8,664 nucleotides of DNA from Planctomycetota bacterium. GTDB taxonomy: Bacteria > Planctomycetota > Phycisphaerae > WQYP01. The stretch lies in NCBI GenBank assembly GCA_021852245.1, contig JAJZNY010000313.1, positions 1 through 8,664 of the forward strand, read 5' to 3'. Below the pieces are notes generated by a model. That model had not been told where the DNA came from, did no database searches, and worked only from the letters and a program-made list of their open reading frames with translations. Positions 1 to 6,480 of the stretch are shown here, in pieces. Numbering within the stretch: the stretch's first letter is position 1; each line of letters begins with the position of its first letter. The position numbers and the translations under genes were made by a program.

Positions 1-2
1 CC

Positions 3-1748
3 GCCGGCGGACATATCGGCCTCTTCGCCGGTTTCTGTGTGGACATTACCCCATTTATTCATCGGACCGGACGAAATATTTTGGCGGTGCGTGTGGATAA
101 CGCCTACAACGACACGATTGCACCCCTGAGCGGCGATTTTAATATCGACGGAGGCCTCTATCGACACGTGCGGCTTCTGATACTGGATGCTCTTGCCATC
201 AGCCCGCTGGATGATGGGGCGCCGGGAGTCTACATCAAGCAGGTGCATGTTACGCCTGAGAAAGCGCATCTGGAGATTACGGCGATGCTGCGCAACGCCG
301 CGCCGGACGAAAAACATGCGACGCTGCGCTACACCATTCTGGATCACGCCGGGAAGGAAGTGCTCACAACATCGGCCTCTCAGAAAGTGCCCGTGGGTGA
401 AGCAACGGCATGTGTGCAGACGATGGTGCTTGAGCACCCGCATCTCTGGAACGGCCGAGAAGACCCGTATCTTTACAAAGTAATAGTTGAAGTTTTTGAC
501 GCCGGGCGACGCACCGATCTATTAACCCAGCCGCTGGGTGTGCGATTTTTTCACATCGACCCGGACCGCGGTTTCTTTCTCAATGGCAAATCCTATCCGC
601 TGCGGGGCGTATGCACGCACGAAGATCGCCCGAACGTGGGCCGCGCCGTGAGCGACGCCGATTACCGTGAGGACCTGCAGATCATTCATGAAATCGGGGC
701 GACGTGTGTGCGGATGGCCCATTATCAGCATGCGCAGCCATCGTATGATGCGGCGGACGAATTGGGTCTCGTGGTGTGGGCGGAAGACGGGCTGGTCAAT
801 AGCGTAGCGCACAATGACGAATTTGACACCCATCAGCTTCAACAGGTGCGGGAATTGATCAAACAGAATTTCAATCATCCGTCGATCTGTTTCTGGAGCA
901 TGTTCAACGAACTGGGAAACAGGGGGCGACATAATCCCGGCTACGAGCTGGTTGAAAAAATCAATGCCGAAGCACATCGACTGGATCCTACCCGCCTGAC
1001 CACTGCGGCCGACAACCTCGCCCCGGAAAATCCGATCGGCTACATCACCGATATTATTGCCTTCAACCGATACCCGGGATGGTACGGCGGGAAGATGACC
1101 GAATTCCCGGAAATTCTCGACAACCTTCGAAAAGTCGTGGACGGCAAAGTTCCGCATCGATGCATCGGGATGAGCGAATATGGCGCCGGTGCGAGTATCT
1201 TCCAGCACGAAACGCATGTGACACAACCGAATCCGGGAGCATATTGGCATCCGGAGGAATATCAGGCCCTGCTGCATGAGCATGCGTGGGCGGCCATTAA
1301 GGCCCGTCCGTGGCTATGGGGGACGTTTCTGTGGGTGATGTTCGACTTTGCGTCGGCATTTCGCCACGAGGGGGATCATCCGGGTAAGAACGACAAAGGG
1401 TTGGTGACGCGCGACCGCAAGACGCGCAAGGATGCTTTCTATTTTTATAAAGCGCAGTGGACGACGAAGCCGTTCGTTTACATCACAGACCGGCGTTTCA
1501 AATGCCGGCCTGATAAACATGCCGTTTTTAAGGTTTATTCCACCTGCCGACGGGTGGAGCTCTGGCTCAACGGGCGGTCGCTGGGCGAGCGCGAGGGGGT
1601 GGACGGCGTATTTGTTTGGCCGGAGACAGAATTGCGGCAGGGGCAGAATCGGATCCGCGCGGTAGGACGCCATGCGGACGGCCAGGTGAAGGATTTTTGC
1701 ACGATTGTGCATGATCCGCGTGCGCCACATCATGCGACGTACCGGTAA
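3..1748 (+). CDS. Glycoside hydrolase family 2 enzyme (beta-galactosidase-like), 5'-partial
   Basis: Hydrolyses a terminal beta-linked sugar, probably galactoside; the exact substrate cannot be read from the sequence. The frame is open to the left edge and the residues before the GTG at 39 already match the family (GGHIGLFAGF leading into VDITPFI), so that GTG is internal and the true start lies outside. Domain order: end of the jelly-roll sugar-binding domain (to about 180, with the typical DGGLYRHV motif), an Ig-like beta-sandwich (about 220-550), a TIM barrel (about 555-1470) and a C-terminal DUF4982-like beta domain (about 1475-1720, with VELWLNGRSLG). The predicted acid/base Glu is in FNE (codon 909-911) and the nucleophile Glu in MSEYG (codon 1176-1178); both are present. 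The barrel end also carries the family motif FLWVMFDFAS. No frameshift is seen. Any signal peptide is outside the window. Confidence 0.93.
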   Translation, partial: AGGHIGLFAGFCVDITPFIHRTGRNILAVRVDNAYNDTIAPLSGDFNIDGGLYRHVRLLILDALAISPLDDGAPGVYIKQVHVTPEKAHLEITAMLRNAAPDEKHATLRYTILDHAGKEVLTTSASQKVPVGEATACVQTMVLEHPHLWNGREDPYLYKVIVEVFDAGRRTDLLTQPLGVRFFHIDPDRGFFLNGKSYPLRGVCTHEDRPNVGRAVSDADYREDLQIIHEIGATCVRMAHYQHAQPSYDAADELGLVVWAEDGLVNSVAHNDEFDTHQLQQVRELIKQNFNHPSICFWSMFNELGNRGRHNPGYELVEKINAEAHRLDPTRLTTAADNLAPENPIGYITDIIAFNRYPGWYGGKMTEFPEILDNLRKVVDGKVPHRCIGMSEYGAGASIFQHETHVTQPNPGAYWHPEEYQALLHEHAWAAIKARPWLWGTFLWVMFDFASAFRHEGDHPGKNDKGLVTRDRKTRKDAFYFYKAQWTTKPFVYITDRRFKCRPDKHAVFKVYSTCRRVELWLNGRSLGEREGVDGVFVWPETELRQGQNRIRAVGRHADGQVKDFCTIVHDPRAPHHATYR

Positions 1749-1778
1749 TAGGGCAGAAATATTTTCACCCGTTCGGAC

Positions 1779-1800
1779 TTCAGCAGCGGCTGGGGCTGAA
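1779..1800. other. Small inverted repeat between GH2 gene and cupredoxin gene
   Basis: A perfect 6-bp inverted repeat, TTCAGC and GCTGAA, flanks a 10-nt loop 30 bases after the GH2 stop. It could form a hairpin at the end of the GH2 transcript, but no T-run follows, so it does not meet the standard for an intrinsic terminator. The rest of the 121-bp gap becomes AT-rich from about 1810, as expected for the upstream region of the next gene, but I see no convincing -35/-10 pair there. Confidence 0.2.
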
Positions 1801-1856
1801 TACGCACGGCGGGTTAAACGATGCTAAATTTTCAAAACCGTTGTACTATTGCATTG

Positions 1857-1863
1857 AAAGGAG
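1857..1863 (+). promoter_or_regulatory. Ribosome binding site of the cupredoxin gene
   Basis: AAAGGAG is a strong Shine-Dalgarno match. It lies 6 nt before the ATG at 1870 and 9 nt before a second in-frame ATG at 1873, so either Met could be used. It supports this reading frame over the competing frame that starts at 1821. Confidence 0.7.
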
Positions 1864-1869
1864 ATTTTT

Positions 1870-2472
1870 ATGATGAAAGCCGGACGATCCTCATTGATCA
1901 GCGGTGCGATTTACCTATTGGCGTCGCTGGTGATATTGGCAGGTGGGGGCATTTCCAAGGTGATGGCCACGCAGGCATGCATCCCGTCTTCGGGTGGCAC
2001 ACCGATGATTTTGTCTTCACAGGCCGATTCTCGCCCGCTTGCCAAGCGGACCGGCCAAGGGGCCTCAATGCCCGCCACTAAGGCGAAACAGACAATTACC
2101 ATTACAGTCTTGCCGGGTAAGAAAACCGGAATTAAAGGGCCGGATGGCTTGCACCATGACATGATCGTCCCGTCGAATTTTGTGCTTTACAAAGGGCAGA
2201 GGACGACACTGGTTATTTATAACTACGATGAAGGCCCGCATACAATCACATGTGGTGCGTTGGGGCTGAACATCATCATAAAGCCGGCGGTTAAAGCCGG
2301 AAAGATTCCTTCGCGAACGGTTTGCATCTTCACGCCGAGAAAAAAGGGGACTTTTCGTTGGCACTGCGTGATGCCCTGCGATGGCGGCGGCCATCACTGG
2401 GCGATGTCCCAGAGCAAGCAGGGTCTCTGCCAAAATGGGTATATGGCGGGCTATTTTATCGTGCTGCCATAA
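1870..2472 (+). CDS. Exported cupredoxin-like protein with CuA-like metal motif
   Basis: A 200-aa protein, probably an extracytoplasmic copper-binding electron carrier or copper handler. Residues 9-28 are hydrophobic after a basic N-terminus (K3, R6), giving a Sec signal peptide or membrane anchor; cleavage could fall near A33-A36. A Ser/Gln/Lys-rich linker runs to about 74, and the cupredoxin fold covers about 75-200. Candidate ligands are H124 (in EGPHTI), C166 and C170 (HCVMPC), H175/H176 and M179 (GHHWAM), with M192 in GYMAGY as an alternative. The order H, C-x3-C, H-x2-M resembles the binuclear CuA site of cytochrome oxidase subunit II and nitrous oxide reductase, but C170 to H176 is two residues longer than usual. 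Four further Cys (37, 128, 152, 187) could form disulfides. No oxidase subunit or haem protein gene is adjacent, so the partner is unknown. It could instead be a mononuclear cupredoxin. Confidence 0.8.
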   Translation: MMKAGRSSLISGAIYLLASLVILAGGGISKVMATQACIPSSGGTPMILSSQADSRPLAKRTGQGASMPATKAKQTITITVLPGKKTGIKGPDGLHHDMIVPSNFVLYKGQRTTLVIYNYDEGPHTITCGALGLNIIIKPAVKAGKIPSRTVCIFTPRKKGTFRWHCVMPCDGGGHHWAMSQSKQGLCQNGYMAGYFIVLP

Positions 2473-2519
2473 CGGGCGATGAAGGACTTCATGTTAAGTG
2501 CAGATCAGCCGCGAGATAA

Positions 2520-2645
2520 AATTCTCCCGTCTGCGGCGGTAAGGTTTCTCACCAACTGACTCAAGGCCAGACTCCGCGGCCGGAGATTCTGGCGGATTTC
2601 AACAAGCTGCTTAGCGGGGTCAAGGAGGAATTCAAGCTCTCCTGA
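2520..2645 (+). pseudogene. Possible relic of a small zinc-knuckle protein (start-less ORF)
   Basis: Between two stops (TAA 2517-2519 and TGA 2643-2645) lies a 41-codon open stretch with no ATG, GTG or TTG start. Its translation looks protein-like, not random: it begins SPVCGGKV, which resembles half of a CPxCGGK zinc knuckle with the first Cys as Ser (codon TCT at 2523-2525, one base from TGT), and ends in a charged amphipathic stretch, EILADFNKLLSGVKEEF. The same frame upstream of the stop contains KC at about 2499-2504. I infer a decayed or frameshifted small gene. It may equally be chance, since the region is short; no family is recognised. Confidence 0.28.
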
Positions 2646-2760
2646 TGCACGGAGCCGGCGCCCCGACGGAGGCCCTTTTCACGAAAACACGCGTCTGCAG
2701 GGCGGGCGATCATCCAATCGCACGGGCTGGGGCCATTACGAAAAAAAACGGCTGCGATGT

Positions 2761-2788
2761 TTGGATAACGCGGGGGCGCTGATATATG
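2761..2788 (+). promoter_or_regulatory. Candidate sigma-70-type promoter for uvrA
   Basis: TTGGAT (2761-2766) and TATATG (2783-2788) are separated by 16 nt and lie 62 nt before the uvrA start. Each hexamer matches four of six consensus positions. This is the best pair I see in the gap, but matches of this quality occur by chance and promoter consensus in the inferred lineage is poorly known. Confidence 0.25.
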
Positions 2789-2836
2789 ATTGAAAGTTTG
2801 GCCTGGCTGGGGAAAAGTCACCTGGATACCGGAGCC

Positions 2837-2843
2837 GGTGGAG
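2837..2843 (+). promoter_or_regulatory. Ribosome binding site of uvrA
   Basis: GGTGGAG sits 7 nt upstream of the ATG at 2851 and supports that start, which also matches the expected UvrA N-terminus (IRIIGAREHNLKN begins at residue 6). Confidence 0.6.
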
Positions 2844-2850
2844 TAGTTGA

Positions 2851-5685
2851 ATGGCGCTTAGACACATCCGCATCATCGGTGCCCGCGAGCACAACCTCAA
2901 AAATGTAAGCTTGGATATTCCACGGGATCAGATGGTGGTCATCACCGGGCTTTCAGGCTCGGGTAAAAGCTCGCTGGCATTTGACACTATCTATGCCGAG
3001 GGGCAGCGGAAATATGTGGAATCGCTCTCGGCGTACGCCCGGCAGTTTCTGGAACAGATGCAGAAACCGGACTGCGATGAAATTGAGGGCCTCCCCCCCA
3101 CCATCGCCATTGAACAGCGGAGCGGATCGAGCAATCCGCGGTCAACTGTCGCCACGACAACGGAAATCTATGACTACATGCGGGTGCTCTGTGCGCGGGT
3201 CGGGCTGCCGCACTGCTGGGTGTGCGGAACTCCGATTGCCAGCCAGAGTTCGACGCAAATTGTGGACAATATCCTCGCCTGGCCGGAGGGGACGCGGATC
3301 ATGGTGCTCTCGCCGCTGGTGAAGGGGCAAAAGGGAGCCCACCGCGAGGTGCTGGAAGCGATGACACGGCAGGGCTTTGTGCGCTGCCGCGTTGATGGGG
3401 ATATTTATGAAATCAAATCCGCTCCGGCGCTGGATAAAAAATTCAAGCATTCCATCGACGCGGTCGTGGATCGACTGGTGATCAAACCGGAAATCCGCAC
3501 CCGGCTGGCGGATTCGGTGGAGCTTTCGCTGAAGCTTGCCGACGGGCTGGTGATCATCGCCCGCGAAACCGACGGAAAGTGGGCGGACCATACGTATTCG
3601 AGTAAATATGCCTGCCCGCACCACCCGGAATCATCGCTATCGGAACTTTCGCCACGGCTCTTTTCGTTCAACAGTCCCTACGGGGCCTGCCCGGGCTGCG
3701 ACGGGCTGGGGACGATATTGGAATTTGATCCGGAGTTGATCGTGCCGGACCCGTCACTGCCGGTGGCCGATGGAGCGCTGGAGCCGCTGCGGCGCAACGG
3801 GAAGCGGATGAATATTTATTACAACCGGATGCTGCGGCAGTTCTGTGAGAACTTCGGTGTCGACGGGAGCACGCCGTATGAGGATCTGGATAAGAAAATT
3901 GCCCAGATTCTGATGTACGGCACCACCGCCAAGGATAAGACGCGCTACGGGCACGCATTTGAAGGGGTTTTGCCGCACCTGGAAAAACGCTTTCACAACA
4001 CGGAGAGTGAATTTGTGAAATCGCGGCTGCATCAGTATTTGAGCGAACAGCCGTGCGAAAAGTGTGGCGGTGCCCGGCTCAAACCCCAGGCACTGGCGGT
4101 AAAGGTGGCCGGCAAAAATATCCGCGAGATGGCGGCGATGACGGTGGCCGAATCGCTCGAGTTTTTCAAGGGCATCGCGCTCAAGGGAGAGCAGGAAATT
4201 ATTGCGGCGCCGATTCTGAAGGAGATTATTTCCCGCCTCGGCTTCATGAATAATGTCGGATTGGGATACCTGACGCTGGATCGGCAGACGGGGACGCTTT
4301 CCGGCGGCGAAGCGCAGCGAATCCGGCTCGCGACGCAGGTGGGATCAGGATTGGTGGGTGTCTGCTACGTGCTGGATGAGCCGACCATCGGTCTGCATCA
4401 GCGCGATAATGAACGACTGATCAAAACCCTGCGGCATCTGACCGACATCGGCAACACCACCATCGTGGTGGAACATGACGAAGACACCATCCTCGCCGCC
4501 GACTGGCTCATTGACGTGGGGCCGGGGGCCGGGTCGCACGGCGGGCGGATCATGGCGCAGGGGCCGGTGCAGGAGGTGCTTAAATCGCGCGAGAGCATCA
4601 CGGCCAAATATCTCACCGGTGAATTTCAGATCACGGTACCGACCGAGCGGCGTCATGTGGACCCAGCGCGGGTGCTTAAGGTGATCGGTGCGGAAGAAAA
4701 TAATCTGCGGAATATCGATGTCACCTTTCCGCTCGGGGTGATGGTTTGCGTGACGGGTGTTTCGGGGTCGGGAAAATCGTCGCTCGTGAACCATGTGCTG
4801 CTGCGGGCGCTTAAGCGGCATTTTTATGCAAGTCGGGAACACCCGGGAAAGCACCGCCGCCTTCAGGGGCTGGATAATGTGGATAAGGTCATTGAGATTG
4901 ACCAGTCGCCGATCGGACGAACGCCGCGCAGCAACCCTGCAACTTATACCGGAGTATTTGATCTGATCCGCCAGCTGTATGCCCAGACGCGCGAGGCGCG
5001 GATGCGCGGTTACGCGTTGGGGCGCTTCAGTTTCAATGTGACCGGCGGGCGGTGTGAAAGCTGCATGGGGCAGGGTGTGAAGCGGATTGAAATGCACTTC
5101 CTCCCGGATGTGTTTGTGGTATGCGATGAATGCCGCGGCACCCGCTACAACCGTGAGACATTGGAAATAAAATATCGCGGAAAATCGATTGCCGACGTGC
5201 TGGCCATGCGGGTGGAGGAGGCCCTGCAGTTTTTTGACAATTTTTCCCATATTCGGGCGCTGCTCGGTGCGCTCAACGATGTGGGCCTCTCCTATGTGCA
5301 GCTCGGGCAGTCGAGCACAACCCTTTCGGGCGGCGAAGCGCAGCGGATTAAACTGGCCACCGAGCTGGGTAAACCGGCCACCGGCCATACGGTGTACATT
5401 CTGGACGAGCCGACCACGGGGTTGCATTTTGCGGATATCCACAATCTGCTGCACGTATTGAATCGTCTGACCAACGCAGGCAATACGGTGATTGTCATCG
5501 AGCATAATCTGGATGTGATCAAATGCGCGGATTGGATCATCGATATGGGGCCGGAAGGGGGTGCTGGCGGCGGCACGGTGGTGGCCACGGGTACGCCGGA
5601 GGATATCGCCGCCCATCCGCGCAGCCATACCGGCCGATTTCTCAAGACCAAACTGGAATCCCGCCCGCTGGCGGAGGCGGTCTGA
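2851..5685 (+). CDS. uvrA: Excinuclease ABC subunit A (UvrA)
   Basis: DNA damage recognition ATPase of nucleotide excision repair: a UvrA dimer scans DNA and loads UvrB, after which UvrC cuts. At 944 aa it is full length. Motifs in order: Walker A GLSGSGKS 33-40; first zinc module C255-x2-H258 with C280-x2-C283; signature LSGGEAQR 483-490; Walker B YVLDEPT 506-512; second Walker A GVSGSGKS 636-643; second zinc module C735-x2-C738-x19-C758-x2-C761; signature LSGGEAQR 825-832; Walker B YILDEPT 849-855. All catalytic motifs are intact. The N-terminal zinc module uses His for one Cys, a variant also found in other bacterial UvrAs. The protein ends soon after HTGRFLK, without a long glycine-rich tail. 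It is first gene of a probable uvrA-nnrE-GTPase unit; no LexA-type box was recognised upstream. Confidence 0.98.
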   Translation: MALRHIRIIGAREHNLKNVSLDIPRDQMVVITGLSGSGKSSLAFDTIYAEGQRKYVESLSAYARQFLEQMQKPDCDEIEGLPPTIAIEQRSGSSNPRSTVATTTEIYDYMRVLCARVGLPHCWVCGTPIASQSSTQIVDNILAWPEGTRIMVLSPLVKGQKGAHREVLEAMTRQGFVRCRVDGDIYEIKSAPALDKKFKHSIDAVVDRLVIKPEIRTRLADSVELSLKLADGLVIIARETDGKWADHTYSSKYACPHHPESSLSELSPRLFSFNSPYGACPGCDGLGTILEFDPELIVPDPSLPVADGALEPLRRNGKRMNIYYNRMLRQFCENFGVDGSTPYEDLDKKIAQILMYGTTAKDKTRYGHAFEGVLPHLEKRFHNTESEFVKSRLHQYLSEQPCEKCGGARLKPQALAVKVAGKNIREMAAMTVAESLEFFKGIALKGEQEIIAAPILKEIISRLGFMNNVGLGYLTLDRQTGTLSGGEAQRIRLATQVGSGLVGVCYVLDEPTIGLHQRDNERLIKTLRHLTDIGNTTIVVEHDEDTILAADWLIDVGPGAGSHGGRIMAQGPVQEVLKSRESITAKYLTGEFQITVPTERRHVDPARVLKVIGAEENNLRNIDVTFPLGVMVCVTGVSGSGKSSLVNHVLLRALKRHFYASREHPGKHRRLQGLDNVDKVIEIDQSPIGRTPRSNPATYTGVFDLIRQLYAQTREARMRGYALGRFSFNVTGGRCESCMGQGVKRIEMHFLPDVFVVCDECRGTRYNRETLEIKYRGKSIADVLAMRVEEALQFFDNFSHIRALLGALNDVGLSYVQLGQSSTTLSGGEAQRIKLATELGKPATGHTVYILDEPTTGLHFADIHNLLHVLNRLTNAGNTVIVIEHNLDVIKCADWIIDMGPEGGAGGGTVVATGTPEDIAAHPRSHTGRFLKTKLESRPLAEAV

Positions 5686-5688
5686 GGC

Positions 5689-6393
5689 ATGGAATGGACG
5701 GGGCAGTCGGCATTATGGTTTTCCCGCGAGGCGCTGCGGCAGATCGACCTCCGCGCCGAAGCCGACTATGGCCTGACGCCGGTTGTGCTGATGGAAAATG
5801 CCGGTCGCGAGCTGGCCCATATCACCCATAAATATACCGAGCCGTCATCAGAAATATTAATTCTCATCGGCCGGGGGAACAACGGCGGAGACGGTTTGGT
5901 GGCGGGGCGACATCTGGCCAACGCGGGATACCGGGTGACATTCGCCTCGCCGTGGGCGGCGGATGAATTTTCTCCCCTCGCCGCCGCCGGGTTTCGGACG
6001 GCCCGGGCCATGGGCCTGCCGCTGCGGGAGCGATTTGACGCCGCAGCAATGAGAGCGTGGCGGGATCGCAGCGCCGTGCAGGATGTGATCCTCGACTGCC
6101 TCTTTGGAGTCGGGCTTAACCGCAACATGGAGGCCCCCATCTGTGAACTGATCACGGCGGTGAACGAATCCATGCGCCGTGTGATGAGTTGTGATATTCC
6201 ATCCGGGCTGGATTGTGATACCGGGCAGACCTGGGGAGAGTGCATCTATGCATCGCATACGGTGAGTTATTGCGGCATGAAAATCGGCTTTCATCACCCC
6301 ACCGCGATGGCGGCTCTCGGGCAGATATCCATTGGCGATATCGGCGTACCGCTGAAACTTCTGGCAGAACTGGCGCTGCCGGAACCGACATGA
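5689..6393 (+). CDS. nnrE: NAD(P)H-hydrate epimerase (YjeF N-terminal domain, stand-alone)
   Basis: Interconverts the S and R epimers of hydrated NAD(P)H, a metabolite-repair step that lets the S-specific dehydratase restore NAD(P)H. The 234 residues form one complete YjeF_N Rossmann-like domain. Motifs: LMENAGR 34-40; phosphate-binding GRGNNGGDG 61-69; DCLFGVGL starting at D136, the expected catalytic Asp position; DIPSGLD 169-175 followed by DTG; and GDIGVP near the end. The C-terminal ADP/ATP-dependent dehydratase domain that is fused in E. coli YjeF is absent, so the partner must be encoded elsewhere. The start lies 3 nt after the uvrA stop, with GGAGG at 5673-5677 inside uvrA 11 nt upstream. 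Translational coupling to uvrA is likely. Confidence 0.92.
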   Translation: MEWTGQSALWFSREALRQIDLRAEADYGLTPVVLMENAGRELAHITHKYTEPSSEILILIGRGNNGGDGLVAGRHLANAGYRVTFASPWAADEFSPLAAAGFRTARAMGLPLRERFDAAAMRAWRDRSAVQDVILDCLFGVGLNRNMEAPICELITAVNESMRRVMSCDIPSGLDCDTGQTWGECIYASHTVSYCGMKIGFHHPTAMAALGQISIGDIGVPLKLLAELALPEPT

Positions 6394-6437
6394 TGCCGGA
6401 TGGCAAAGACTCGCGGCGGCCTGATGCGGCGCGGGCC

Positions 6438-6454
6438 GGGGCATGGGCTGCCCC
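6438..6454 (+). promoter_or_regulatory. GC-rich hairpin in the leader of the MnmE-like gene
   Basis: GGGGCA-TGGGC-TGCCCC is a perfect 6-bp stem with a 5-nt loop, almost all G-C, in the 87-nt gap between nnrE and the preferred GTPase start at 6481. It lies 9 nt before the AGGAG at 6464-6468. It might modulate translation or mRNA stability between the two genes. No T-run follows, so it is not an intrinsic terminator. A chance hairpin in GC-rich sequence is possible. Confidence 0.3.
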
Positions 6455-6480
6455 CCATCGTGCAGGAGCGGGAAAACCGG

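Larger units (their letters stand above)
2646..2850. other. Non-coding stretch upstream of uvrA
   Basis: Together with the relic before it, this completes a 378-bp stretch without a convincing gene. A 45-codon ORF beginning with the ATG at 2645 and ending at 2782, and a minus-strand ORF at 2561-2821, show no recognisable motif, and neither has a well-placed ribosome binding site. The stretch includes a poly-A run around 2742-2749 and an imperfect palindrome at 2828-2839 next to the uvrA ribosome binding site. I see no tRNA, riboswitch or terminator. Confidence 0.5.

Noticed and set aside
39..41. GTG at 39 as start of the GH2 gene
   Set aside because: The upstream in-frame residues to the left edge already fit the GH2 sugar-binding domain and there is no ribosome binding site before 39.
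522..1283. 253-codon minus-strand frame opposite the GH2 gene
   Set aside because: Antisense to the conserved GH2 barrel with both catalytic Glu codons; no protein-like motif in the antisense translation.
1814..1849. Possible promoter for the cupredoxin gene (TTAAAC with TACTAT)
   Set aside because: The spacing is 24 nt and no better-spaced pair was found, so I do not support it.
2645..2782. 45-codon plus-strand ORF overlapping the relic's stop
   Set aside because: The AAGGAGG upstream is 16 nt from the ATG, too far for a normal ribosome binding site, and the peptide shows no recognisable pattern.
2561..2821. 86-codon minus-strand ORF in the gap before uvrA
   Set aside because: No motif and no recognisable ribosome binding site; composition looks like random GC-rich translation.
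4345..5628. 427-codon open reading frame on the minus strand opposite uvrA
   Set aside because: It lies wholly inside a full-length, motif-perfect uvrA and its translation has no recognisable motif. GC-rich coding sequence often leaves long antisense frames open.
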